Shown: positions 1 to 5,618, numbered from the stretch's first letter. The stretch is 7,393 bases of DNA from an uncultured Lachnospiraceae bacterium (GCA_945643825.1 CALZEZ010000063.1:1-7393), one strand, 5' to 3'. Notes: generated by a model from the letters alone, not told the origin. Translations and numbers: made by a program.

Positions 1-255
1 TTTTTAGAACTGCCTGCAGATTTTACACAAGATAAATTTGGATATTATGGCAAGGACAGATATGACATAGCCATGGAGATTCTAAGAAACAGTACGGACG
101 ATTTCTCCGTGCAGGAGGGACTTGCGCTGTTAAAGGCGGTAAAGCAGGAAGGAAATTGGGCGACTCGCGTCTCCTTTGTCTATTCTGCTTCGGAAAATGC
201 TGTATATTATGCATTAGAAAGGGATTTTGAGCATGTCAGAAAGCATACGTTTTGA
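1..255 (+). CDS. C-terminal part of a linear amide C-N hydrolase (Ntn-hydrolase, choloylglycine hydrolase / penicillin acylase type), 5' end outside window
   Basis: The reading frame is open from base 1 and ends at TGA 253-255, giving the last 84 residues of a protein whose start and N-terminal nucleophile lie to the left. The visible part has a helix-rich segment (about residues 20-50, containing YDIAMEILRN and a following GLALLKAV helix). It is followed by beta-strands with the pattern T-R-V-S-F-V-Y and A-V-Y-Y-A-L-E-R, and ends in HTF. This layout resembles the C-terminus of the choloylglycine hydrolase / acyl-CoA:6-APA acyltransferase-like group (cysteine Ntn-hydrolases that cleave linear amides such as bile-salt conjugates, penicillin V or N-acyl amino acids). 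The catalytic residues are not visible, so the substrate cannot be named. The final 23 bases overlap the next gene, which suggests translational coupling. The family call is from remembered pattern and is moderately sure; the fact of coding is much surer. Confidence 0.6.
   Translation, partial: FLELPADFTQDKFGYYGKDRYDIAMEILRNSTDDFSVQEGLALLKAVKQEGNWATRVSFVYSASENAVYYALERDFEHVRKHTF
216..224 (+). promoter_or_regulatory. Ribosome binding site for the beta-lactamase-like gene
   Basis: The purine-rich AGAAAGGGA lies inside the end of the upstream gene, with 8 bases between it and the ATG at 233. The in-frame TTG at 227 would leave only about two bases, too few for a ribosome binding site. This decides the start in favour of 233. 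Confidence 0.5.
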
Positions 256-1234
256 TAGGTTTCCTGGAATAAGCTATATTAGGAAAACGATAGATGGGCA
301 GGAAGAAAAGCAGGTGTGGGGCGTTCGAGATGAGAAGAAGATTCTCAGTGTAGAAGAGGACACCATTTTCCATGCATGCTCTATCTCGAAGTGGATTACG
401 GCGATTGTGACCATGCGCTTAGTGGAGCAGGGTGTTTTACAGCTGGATACGGATATAGCCGCATACCTCAAAAAATGGGAGTTGCAATATGCAGATGCAG
501 CATTTCAAAGAGTAACTCTGAGACATCTGCTCAGCCACACAGCAGGGCTTGTGGATGGCGAGGATGGCTTTTATGGTCTTAGAAGAAACAGGAAACCAAT
601 CAGCTTAACAGACATCCTTTCCGGAAAGACAGATTATAACAGGACGGCTTCGCTAGTTCGCACCGATCCCGGCACCTGCTTTGAATACTCGGATGCCGGC
701 TACTGTCTGATTCAGCTTGTGATCGAAGAGGCAACAGGCGAGAGCTTTGAGACGGTGGCAGACAGAGAGCTGATCCGGACACTTGTATTGACACACACCT
801 TTTTTGGAACCCTGGAGAATCTGGATAAGTGGGAAGTAAGAGGGAATGTGGCTGTCGGTTGGAAAGAGGATGGCAGTCTCATCGAGGGGAAATACCCCTA
901 TTGTCCGGATCTGGCGGCCTCTGGATTGTGGAGTACACCGACAGATCTTGCAGTCATTGCCATCGACTTTATAAGCTGCCTGCAGGGTGAGGGAACGCTG
1001 CTTACCAAACAATCCGCACAGGAGATGATTCAGAAAGCGTTTGAGATTGACTGGATGGGTCTTGGGATTCTCCGGTACGGAGATACGACACTTGTTTCAA
1101 AAGGCTGGGGAGAGGATGCCCAGTGTATGCTTAAGATGGATTTAATCAATCAATCCGTACGGGTGATTATGGCGAACAAAGATCCCGGTACGGAACAGGA
1201 GCAGTCAGGACTTGGTTTGAAGGAAGAAAAATGA
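233..1234 (+). CDS. Serine hydrolase of the beta-lactamase / penicillin-binding-like family (class C fold)
   Basis: A 333-residue protein of the PF00144 family (class C beta-lactamases, DD-peptidases, esterases and peptidases). The catalytic S-x-x-K is S50-I-S-K53 within HACSISKWITAIV. It is followed by the usual amphipathic stretch (LVEQGVLQLD) and a well-preserved LRHLLSHTAGL block around residues 96-106. The Y-x-N position reads Y152-S-D154. The third KTG/HxG position is probably the SKGWGED segment near the C-terminus, where the usual first His/Lys is not clearly retained. There is no signal peptide or membrane segment, so the protein should be cytoplasmic, unlike true secreted beta-lactamases. 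The likely role is hydrolysis of a small ester, amide or peptide; I would not call it an antibiotic-resistance enzyme. The start at ATG 233 is preferred to TTG 227 because of ribosome binding site spacing. It overlaps the upstream gene by 23 bases and the downstream gene by 4 (ATGA). Confidence 0.88.
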   Translation: MSESIRFDRFPGISYIRKTIDGQEEKQVWGVRDEKKILSVEEDTIFHACSISKWITAIVTMRLVEQGVLQLDTDIAAYLKKWELQYADAAFQRVTLRHLLSHTAGLVDGEDGFYGLRRNRKPISLTDILSGKTDYNRTASLVRTDPGTCFEYSDAGYCLIQLVIEEATGESFETVADRELIRTLVLTHTFFGTLENLDKWEVRGNVAVGWKEDGSLIEGKYPYCPDLAASGLWSTPTDLAVIAIDFISCLQGEGTLLTKQSAQEMIQKAFEIDWMGLGILRYGDTTLVSKGWGEDAQCMLKMDLINQSVRVIMANKDPGTEQEQSGLGLKEEK

Positions 1235-1668
1235 AGATCAGAGAATTAAAATTGGAAGATATTTCTGCATGCGCAGATATATTATGCAGTGTTTATAACA
1301 ATGAGTTGTGGATGTGCCGATGGACGAAGGAAATCGCCGAGGCTTATCTGAGGGATTTTTTTGAGCATAGGAAGTTTGTGGGTTATGTTGCGCAGGAAGG
1401 AAATGAGATTATTGCCGGACTGTTTGCACATGAAAAGATCTGGTGGAATAACAGCGAGGTGTTTGTCGAGGAGATGTTTGTGACGCCGGACAGGCAGGGA
1501 CAGGGAATCGGTACGGCACTTCTGAAGGAAGTGGAGAAATACATTGTAAGCAACAGGCTGGCAGGAATTACCCTGTCTACGAACAAATACGCTCCGGCAC
1601 CGAAGTTTTATGAGAAAAATGGCTTTGTAAGCTGTGAGCATGTCTTGTTTATGGCAAAGGAATTGTAG
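1231..1668 (+). CDS. GNAT-family N-acetyltransferase (first of two)
   Basis: A 145-residue single-domain GNAT (PF00583 type) that transfers acetyl from acetyl-CoA to an amine. The N-terminus has the typical beta1-alpha1 start (MKIRELKLEDISACADIL). The acetyl-CoA pyrophosphate-binding motif A, Q/R-x-x-G-x-G/A, is Q89-G-Q-G92-I-G94 after the strand VEEMFVTPD, followed by helix TALLKEVEKYI. The C-terminal FYEKNGF contains Tyr127, the position that commonly acts as general acid in this family. The start ATG shares ATGA with the stop of the upstream hydrolase and has AGGAAG four bases before it, so the two genes are very probably translationally coupled. The substrate is unknown. The aromatic W71-W72 pair before motif A may shape the acceptor pocket, but that is inference. 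Confidence 0.9.
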   Translation: MKIRELKLEDISACADILCSVYNNELWMCRWTKEIAEAYLRDFFEHRKFVGYVAQEGNEIIAGLFAHEKIWWNNSEVFVEEMFVTPDRQGQGIGTALLKEVEKYIVSNRLAGITLSTNKYAPAPKFYEKNGFVSCEHVLFMAKEL

Positions 1669-1687
1669 AATTAAAGCAGGAAAATAC

Positions 1688-1693
1688 GGGAGG
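1688..1693 (+). promoter_or_regulatory. Ribosome binding site for the phosphotransferase gene
   Basis: GGGAGG lies five bases before ATG 1699, a near-ideal Shine-Dalgarno in the short gap after the acetyltransferase gene. It supports 1699 as the start. I see no promoter or terminator in the 30-base gap, so the two genes are probably on one transcript. Confidence 0.75.
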
Positions 1694-1698
1694 CATCT

Positions 1699-2670
1699 AT
1701 GGCAGAGAGTAAGACCAAATATCAGGCAACACAGGAAGAGATAATCGCATTGTTTAGAGAGAGCGGAGTTCAGGGGATTAAGAAGATCGAACCGTTAGGA
1801 GCCGGGGAGTTCAATGCCGCTTATAAGGTTAGCACACCACAGAAGAACTATGTACTAAAGATTGCACCGCCGGACGATGCGGAGGTTTTGACCTATGAGA
1901 GGAGGATGATGGAGTCAGAGGTCTTCTGGTATGGGCAGATGGCAGAAAAAACCGATATCGTGATTCCCAAGGTATATGCCTTTGACTTTAGTCATAAGAT
2001 CATTAGTGCACACTGCTTTATCATGGAATTCCTGGAGGGAAAGCCCTTGTGGGCAGTCTCCTGCGATGAAAAGGAGCGCGAGAGGATTCAGGCACAGAAG
2101 GTGAACATGCTCACCAAGATACATAGAATCCCGGGAAGAAAATACGGATATCTGCAATTGGGGCTGAAGGATACCTGGTACGAAGCAATCCGCAGTATGG
2201 CAGAGAATCTGATCAGAGACTGTGAGAAGCTGGGGCAGGAGACACCGGATGGAAAACACTTGATTGCCATGATTGATAAGCATAAGGACATCCTGGAAAA
2301 GGTGTCTGGTTGTATGGTCAATTTTGATCTGTGGGACAGTAATGTTCTTTACCGGAATGGAACACTTTGCTGGATTGATCCGGAGAGAAGCTTCTGGGGA
2401 GATCCGATCGCTGATTTTATTACGCTTGGCAAGGGGCAGAAGATACCTCTGTATGAAAAGCAAAAGGAGATTGACATCTATAATCAGACGGCGGGGAAAC
2501 CGATTACGTGTGGCAGGGAAGAAAACATCCGGTATGCTATAGCGGTGGCTTATCTGGCGTTGATAGAAGAGGTGGAGAAATACGTACGCTATCAGCCTGA
2601 GGAAGAGAATTATATCAGAAACACAGTGGATGCCAGAGACATGTATGAAATGGCCTGGACGATTCTTTAG
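1699..2670 (+). CDS. APH / choline-kinase-fold phosphotransferase
   Basis: A 323-residue cytoplasmic kinase of the aminoglycoside phosphotransferase superfamily (PF01636), which uses a nucleotide triphosphate to phosphorylate a small-molecule hydroxyl. Features in order: glycine-rich nucleotide loop LGAGEFNAAYKV (residues 33-44); VAIK-type lysine K54 in YVLKIAPP; hinge-like IMEFLEGKPLW near residues 110-120; catalytic loop V207-N-F-D210-L-W-D-S-N215; and metal-binding I226-D227-P-E followed by the typical GDP..DF. Asp210 is the expected catalytic base and Asn215/Asp227 the metal ligands. The canonical His two residues before the catalytic Asp (HxDxxxxN) is replaced by Asn208. The family includes aminoglycoside, macrolide, homoserine, choline and fructosamine kinases, and length alone does not discriminate between them. 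The gene sits between a GNAT and a TraX homologue with a 12-base gap downstream. An antibiotic substrate is possible but unsupported. Confidence 0.87.
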   Translation: MAESKTKYQATQEEIIALFRESGVQGIKKIEPLGAGEFNAAYKVSTPQKNYVLKIAPPDDAEVLTYERRMMESEVFWYGQMAEKTDIVIPKVYAFDFSHKIISAHCFIMEFLEGKPLWAVSCDEKERERIQAQKVNMLTKIHRIPGRKYGYLQLGLKDTWYEAIRSMAENLIRDCEKLGQETPDGKHLIAMIDKHKDILEKVSGCMVNFDLWDSNVLYRNGTLCWIDPERSFWGDPIADFITLGKGQKIPLYEKQKEIDIYNQTAGKPITCGREENIRYAIAVAYLALIEEVEKYVRYQPEEENYIRNTVDARDMYEMAWTIL

Positions 2671-2682
2671 GAGATACGACAG

Positions 2683-3429
2683 ATGAAAACGAAGATACAG
2701 TTTAATGCCAATTACTTAAAGGTAGTCGCAATCATTGCGATGACAATAGACCACGCTACTGATTTGTTCTATCCGGGCTTTCCGACGGCACCCATACCTC
2801 TTGGGCTGCATTTTATCGGAAGACTGACAGCACCGATCATGTGGTTCTTTGTCTGTGAGGGCTATTATTATACGAAGAATGTAAAGAAATACATGCTTCG
2901 TCTTGGTGTTTTCGCCATTATCTCACATTTTGCCTATTGCTTTGGCTTTGGCATCAGTCTCAATCCCTTGGAAGGCGGTATATTTAATCGAACCAGTGTG
3001 ATGTATCCGCTGTTTATTGCGGTGTTAGTGTTATATATTGAAGATTATGCGCTGGCCATGAAGAAATGGCAGAAGAAGCTCCTGCAGTTTGTACTGGTCA
3101 TCAGCGCATTCCCTGCAGACTGGAGCTGCATCGCGGTGCTGGCCATTCTTGGTATGTACAGTAAGCGCGGCGATCTCAAGAAGCAGATGTGGGAGATGGT
3201 GCAGTGGGTATTCTGGTATGGCCTGGTATCATTTCTCTTTGTGAGCAAGACGTATGCACTGGAGCTTGTCGGAGTACTCATGGTTTATCCGGTCTTAAAG
3301 CTTTACAATGGAGAGAGAGGAAAAGCCAAGTGGATGAAATGGTTTTTCTACGTTTATTACCCGGCACACCTGTTTGTGATCGGCATCATTCGTATGCTTG
3401 TGTATGGAAATATCAATTTAACAGTTTAG
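2683..3429 (+). CDS. TraX-family integral membrane protein (putative acetyltransferase)
   Basis: A 248-residue multi-pass membrane protein matching the TraX family (PF05857). In the F plasmid, TraX N-acetylates pilin; many Firmicutes carry homologues with no conjugation role assigned. Family hallmarks seen are LKVVAIIAMTIDH (residues 12-24), IGRLTAPIMWFFVCEGYYYTKN (45-66), a following KKYMLRLGVFAIISH helix, and YVYYPAHLFVIGIIR (223-237) with His229. Roughly seven to eight hydrophobic segments can be read, at about 10-28, 43-63, 72-92, 104-124, 130-156, 168-188, 193-208 and 220-241. The TIDH and YPAHL histidines are candidate functional residues. The ribosome binding site AGGAG (2669-2673) overlaps the previous stop codon, so the gene is co-translated with the phosphotransferase. 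No pilin, relaxase or type IV secretion gene is nearby, so a conjugation label would mislead. Confidence 0.88.
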   Translation: MKTKIQFNANYLKVVAIIAMTIDHATDLFYPGFPTAPIPLGLHFIGRLTAPIMWFFVCEGYYYTKNVKKYMLRLGVFAIISHFAYCFGFGISLNPLEGGIFNRTSVMYPLFIAVLVLYIEDYALAMKKWQKKLLQFVLVISAFPADWSCIAVLAILGMYSKRGDLKKQMWEMVQWVFWYGLVSFLFVSKTYALELVGVLMVYPVLKLYNGERGKAKWMKWFFYVYYPAHLFVIGIIRMLVYGNINLTV

Positions 3430-3441
3430 GAAGAAGAAACT

Positions 3442-4242
3442 ATGGATAAATTACTTGGTTTTGAAGATTTACCGGAGGAGATTGTAAATCAGATTCATGA
3501 AGTGGTGAATATTTGGAAAAAGCATCTGGGAGAAGAGCTGGTTGGAGTCTATCTGCATGGCTCGATCGCACTGCATGCATTCTGCCCGGATTCGGGAGAT
3601 ATTGATCTTTTGGTGGTTGTGAAGAGTTCTCTAACGACCAAACAGAAGCTTGACATTGCGAGGGATATCATTGCGGTGGATGGCAAGCCCCGTCCGCTTG
3701 AAATGTCTGCGGTGAAGCTGTCGGATGCGGAGAATTGGAAGACGCCCGGTAACTGTGTTTTTCATTACAGCGATTACTGGACCGAGAGGTATCTGCAAAG
3801 ATTTGAGAATCCGGACACAGAGGTTTATGTTGCGGATCAGGAATTTCCGGATGCGAATGTAACCAGCTATATCAGGCTGATTAAGCAATGCGGTGTTGTA
3901 TTGTATGGAAGAGATATTCAGGAAGTGTTTGCAGACGTTTCGGATGAAGACTTCTGGTCTGCAATCAGTGCAGATGTTGATGATTATGATTTTCATGATT
4001 ATGATGCCAGATACTTTGCGAGTAACGTATTGATTCTTGGAAGAATTCTGTCCTTCAAAATAGAGAGAAGAATTCTTTCCAAATACGAGGGTGCTCTCTG
4101 GATGATAGAGAATGTGCCCGAGGATCTGAGATATCTGCCGGAGCGTGCAAGGAAGATCTGGTTTGAGGGAGAGGAGCTGGAATTGCCGGAGCAGGATCTG
4201 AACCGGTTGCGTGATTACCTCGTGAATGAGATCAAGAGGTAG
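3442..4242 (+). CDS. AadA/ANT(3'')-(9)-like nucleotidyltransferase with DUF4111-type C-terminal domain
   Basis: A 266-residue protein of the same length class and layout as AadA (streptomycin/spectinomycin adenylyltransferases, about 260 residues). The N-terminal nucleotidyltransferase signature is V-Y-L-H-G40-S41 followed by S51-G-D53-I-D55-L-L-V, where Asp53 and Asp55 are the expected metal ligands. PLE87MSAV matches the segment carrying the AadA catalytic base, also Glu87 as I recall. SDYW113TERYL matches the region of an AadA substrate-contact tryptophan. The C-terminal all-helical part contains RILSK..GALWMIENVPEDLRYLPERARKIW, typical of the AadA C-terminal domain. Unusual are an Asp/Tyr-rich stretch from D178 to D188 and a 10-base direct repeat (4040-4049 and 4068-4077) that encodes RILS twice. 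The aminoglycoside/aminocyclitol fit is better here than for the two acetyltransferases, but the real substrate is unproven. AGGAAG at 3428-3433 supports the start. Confidence 0.85.
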   Translation: MDKLLGFEDLPEEIVNQIHEVVNIWKKHLGEELVGVYLHGSIALHAFCPDSGDIDLLVVVKSSLTTKQKLDIARDIIAVDGKPRPLEMSAVKLSDAENWKTPGNCVFHYSDYWTERYLQRFENPDTEVYVADQEFPDANVTSYIRLIKQCGVVLYGRDIQEVFADVSDEDFWSAISADVDDYDFHDYDARYFASNVLILGRILSFKIERRILSKYEGALWMIENVPEDLRYLPERARKIWFEGEELELPEQDLNRLRDYLVNEIKR

Positions 4243-4249
4243 AAGAAAT

Positions 4250-4255
4250 GGGGAG
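4250..4255 (+). promoter_or_regulatory. Ribosome binding site for the second acetyltransferase
   Basis: GGGGAG lies eight bases before ATG 4264. The AGGAG at 4257-4261 is too close to that ATG to serve it. The ATG at 4248 is in another frame. These points settle 4264 as the start. Confidence 0.6.
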
Positions 4256-4263
4256 CAGGAGAT

Positions 4264-4824
4264 ATGCAGCTTAGAACAGAGAAGGTAAAGCTCAATAGCA
4301 GGCAGGTAAAACGCATCTATTTTGAAGCGTTCCCGAAAAAGGAACGGATGCCCTTTCCGATGATGGTGGCGATGTCGAAGCTTTGGAATACACAGTTTTT
4401 AAGCTTCTATGATGGAGATACTTTGTGTGGATTTGTCTATCTGGCAAAGAGTCGTCAGGTGGTTTTTGTGATGTTTTTTGCCGTGGATCAAAGTCTGCGG
4501 TCGAAGGGCTACGGAAGCACTATCCTGCAGGAGCTTCGGCAACGTTTTCCGGACAAGAAAATCATCATTACGATCGAACCCTGTGACGAGGGAGCCTGTG
4601 ACCTTGCACTCAGAAAAAGACGCAAGGCATTTTATCTGAGAAACGGATACAGGGAAACGGGCTATCGCATCCGGTTAAGTGGGGTCACGCAGGAGATCAT
4701 TATCGCCAATGGGGCGTTTTCCAAGGGGCAGTTCCGGCTCTTTTTTGCAGCCTATAGCAATGGTACGATGTGGCCAAGAATCTGGAAACAGAGTTCCACA
4801 CTTGGCGGGGAGGAAGCATGCTAA
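4264..4824 (+). CDS. GNAT-family N-acetyltransferase (second), with C-terminal extension
   Basis: A 186-residue GNAT protein unlike the first one in this window. The N-terminal segment YFEAFPKKERMPF (residues 19-31) is characteristic of a Firmicutes GNAT subgroup. Strands LSFYDGDTLCGFVYLA and VVFVMFFAVD lead to motif A, R79-S-K-G82-Y-G84-S, followed by helix TILQELRQRF. The later KAFYLRNGY contains Tyr123, the usual general-acid position. About 50 residues follow the core fold, including strand EIIIANG and an aromatic segment (GQFRLFFAAYS), longer than a minimal GNAT. It should acetylate an amine of unknown identity from acetyl-CoA in the cytoplasm. Its stop codon lies inside the start region of the protease gene (7-base overlap, ATGCTAA), so translation of the two is coupled. 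Confidence 0.87.
   Translation: MQLRTEKVKLNSRQVKRIYFEAFPKKERMPFPMMVAMSKLWNTQFLSFYDGDTLCGFVYLAKSRQVVFVMFFAVDQSLRSKGYGSTILQELRQRFPDKKIIITIEPCDEGACDLALRKRRKAFYLRNGYRETGYRIRLSGVTQEIIIANGAFSKGQFRLFFAAYSNGTMWPRIWKQSSTLGGEEAC
4807..4813 (+). promoter_or_regulatory. Ribosome binding site for the CPBP protease
   Basis: GGGGAGG ends four bases before ATG 4818. The in-frame ATG at 4770 has no comparable sequence before it and would add 16 polar residues ahead of the first membrane segment. The start at 4818 is therefore preferred. Confidence 0.65.
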
Positions 4825-5543
4825 AGCAGATTGGAAAGACAGCACTTGCAATGGGAATCATTATGGTTTTTTATTTTGTTGCAGGAGCCAGTGTAGTGGT
4901 AAATAGTCTGGAGGGAACGCAGGCGAAGCTTTCCCAGGGGATATTTATCTGGCTGTCTGTGATGGCGGTGGTTCTTTTCTATTTGATCCGGTTTCGGTCG
5001 ATTGCCGACCTGGGCTTTCATAAAGTAAGAGAGGGAAGCATAAGAGAGCTGCTTTACCTGATCCCCATGCTTGTCGTTGCGCTTTTAGGTTTGTCTGGAG
5101 GCGTTAACTTCAGCTATGGTGGTTCCTTTCTTTTTGCCAGTCTTTTTCTGACTATTGGGGTCGGTTTGTCGGAGGAAATATACTTTCGGGGAATCATTTG
5201 TAAGCTGTGGATGGCTCATGGAAGCGGAAAGGCAATATGGATTTCCTCTATCCTGTTTGGCATCTGTCATCTGCTCAATATTCTGGGTGGTGCCGGCGTG
5301 GGAGCTACCATATTGCAGATATTCTTTGCATTTTTCTATGGTGCAATTCTGGCCGTGATTTTCTTGAGAACACAAAGTATTGTGCCCTGTATTCTGTTGC
5401 ATTTCCTGCACGACTTCTGCTCGTTTATCGCAAAAGATATTTCGCAGATTGCGCAGATCGGAGTGGGAGTCACGCAGACACTTCTCCTGCTTTTCTATCT
5501 TATTTTTCTTGTCAGAAATTGCAAGTCAAAATGGGAACGATGA
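4818..5543 (+). CDS. CPBP-family intramembrane metalloprotease (CAAX protease / bacteriocin-processing type)
   Basis: A 241-residue multi-pass membrane protein of the CPBP/Abi family (PF02517). All three catalytic motifs are present: E119-E120-x-x-x-R124 in LSEEIYFRG; F147-x-x-x-H151 in LFGICHLLN; and H195-x-x-x-D199 in LLHFLHDF. These motifs form the active site of Rce1-like intramembrane proteases. Hydrophobic segments start near residues 8, 40, 76, 98, 130, 160 and 205, so the enzyme should lie in the cytoplasmic membrane. Bacterial members include bacteriocin maturation and self-immunity proteins and others of unknown role. No bacteriocin precursor or ABC exporter is visible here. It is the last gene of the run and overlaps the acetyltransferase gene by 7 bases. 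The alternative start at 4770 is less likely (no ribosome binding site). Confidence 0.9.
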   Translation: MLKQIGKTALAMGIIMVFYFVAGASVVVNSLEGTQAKLSQGIFIWLSVMAVVLFYLIRFRSIADLGFHKVREGSIRELLYLIPMLVVALLGLSGGVNFSYGGSFLFASLFLTIGVGLSEEIYFRGIICKLWMAHGSGKAIWISSILFGICHLLNILGGAGVGATILQIFFAFFYGAILAVIFLRTQSIVPCILLHFLHDFCSFIAKDISQIAQIGVGVTQTLLLLFYLIFLVRNCKSKWER

Positions 5544-5566
5544 GGGACTTGCTATTTATTTTTTCT
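5521..5566 (+). terminator. Candidate intrinsic terminator at the end of the operon
   Basis: GCAAGTC (5521-5527) and GACTTGC (5546-5552) form a perfect 7-bp inverted repeat with an 18-base loop. A T-rich tract (TATTTATTTTTTCT, 5553-5566) follows. The left arm lies in the last codons of the protease gene. The long loop and modest GC make it weaker than a textbook terminator, but the position, just before a promoter, is right. Confidence 0.45.
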
Positions 5567-5583
5567 CCTGAGCGTGCTATGAT
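5555..5583 (+). promoter_or_regulatory. Candidate sigma-A promoter (extended -10) for the sensor kinase gene
   Basis: The extended -10 is TGCTATGAT, with hexamer TATGAT at 5578-5583 and TG at 5575-5576. A weak -35 (TTTATT, 5555-5560) is spaced 17 bases upstream. Transcription would start near 5590, leaving a leader of about 30 bases before ATG 5619. This suggests the kinase gene is transcribed separately from the genes before it. Confidence 0.5.
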
Positions 5584-5587
5584 AGCA
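5575..5587. promoter_or_regulatory. 13-base palindrome over the -10, possible operator
   Basis: TGCTAT-G-ATAGCA has perfect 6-base arms around one central base and covers the -10 hexamer. A regulator bound here would block RNA polymerase. It could also be partly a by-product of the -10 consensus, so the operator call is tentative. Confidence 0.3.
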
Positions 5588-5618
5588 TTAGTCGTGACGT
5601 TCAGGGAGTAGTGTACTT

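Noticed and set aside
227..232. TTG start for the beta-lactamase-like gene
   Set aside because: Spacing to the purine-rich site is too short, and an ATG with good spacing follows two codons later.
1915..2463. A 182-residue open frame on the - strand opposite the phosphotransferase gene
   Set aside because: It is fully antisense to a gene with clear catalytic motifs, has no recognisable motif of its own and fits a codon-usage shadow.
2683..3429. Reading the TraX homologue as evidence of a conjugative element
   Set aside because: No relaxase, coupling protein, pilin, integrase or attachment repeat is visible, and TraX homologues are common in Firmicutes chromosomes.
4040..4077. Ten-base direct repeat GAAGAATTCT
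   Set aside because: It lies wholly inside coding sequence, occurs only twice and reflects a repeated RILS tetrapeptide; no sign of a mobile or CRISPR-type repeat.
4770..4817. Longer form of the membrane protease starting at 4770
   Set aside because: There is no ribosome binding site; the extra 16 residues are polar and overlap the upstream gene, while ATG 4818 has GGGGAGG in place.
1..5543. Calling the operon a defence (anti-phage) island because it contains a nucleotidyltransferase and an Abi-named protease family
   Set aside because: The nucleotidyltransferase is AadA-like rather than MNT/AbiEii-like and has no HEPN or antitoxin partner; the CPBP family name alone is not evidence of abortive infection.
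5207..5611. A 134-residue + strand frame overlapping the protease gene
   Set aside because: It runs in another frame across the motif-bearing part of the protease and is rich in Cys/Arg/Ser as expected for an out-of-frame read; no protease frameshift is seen.
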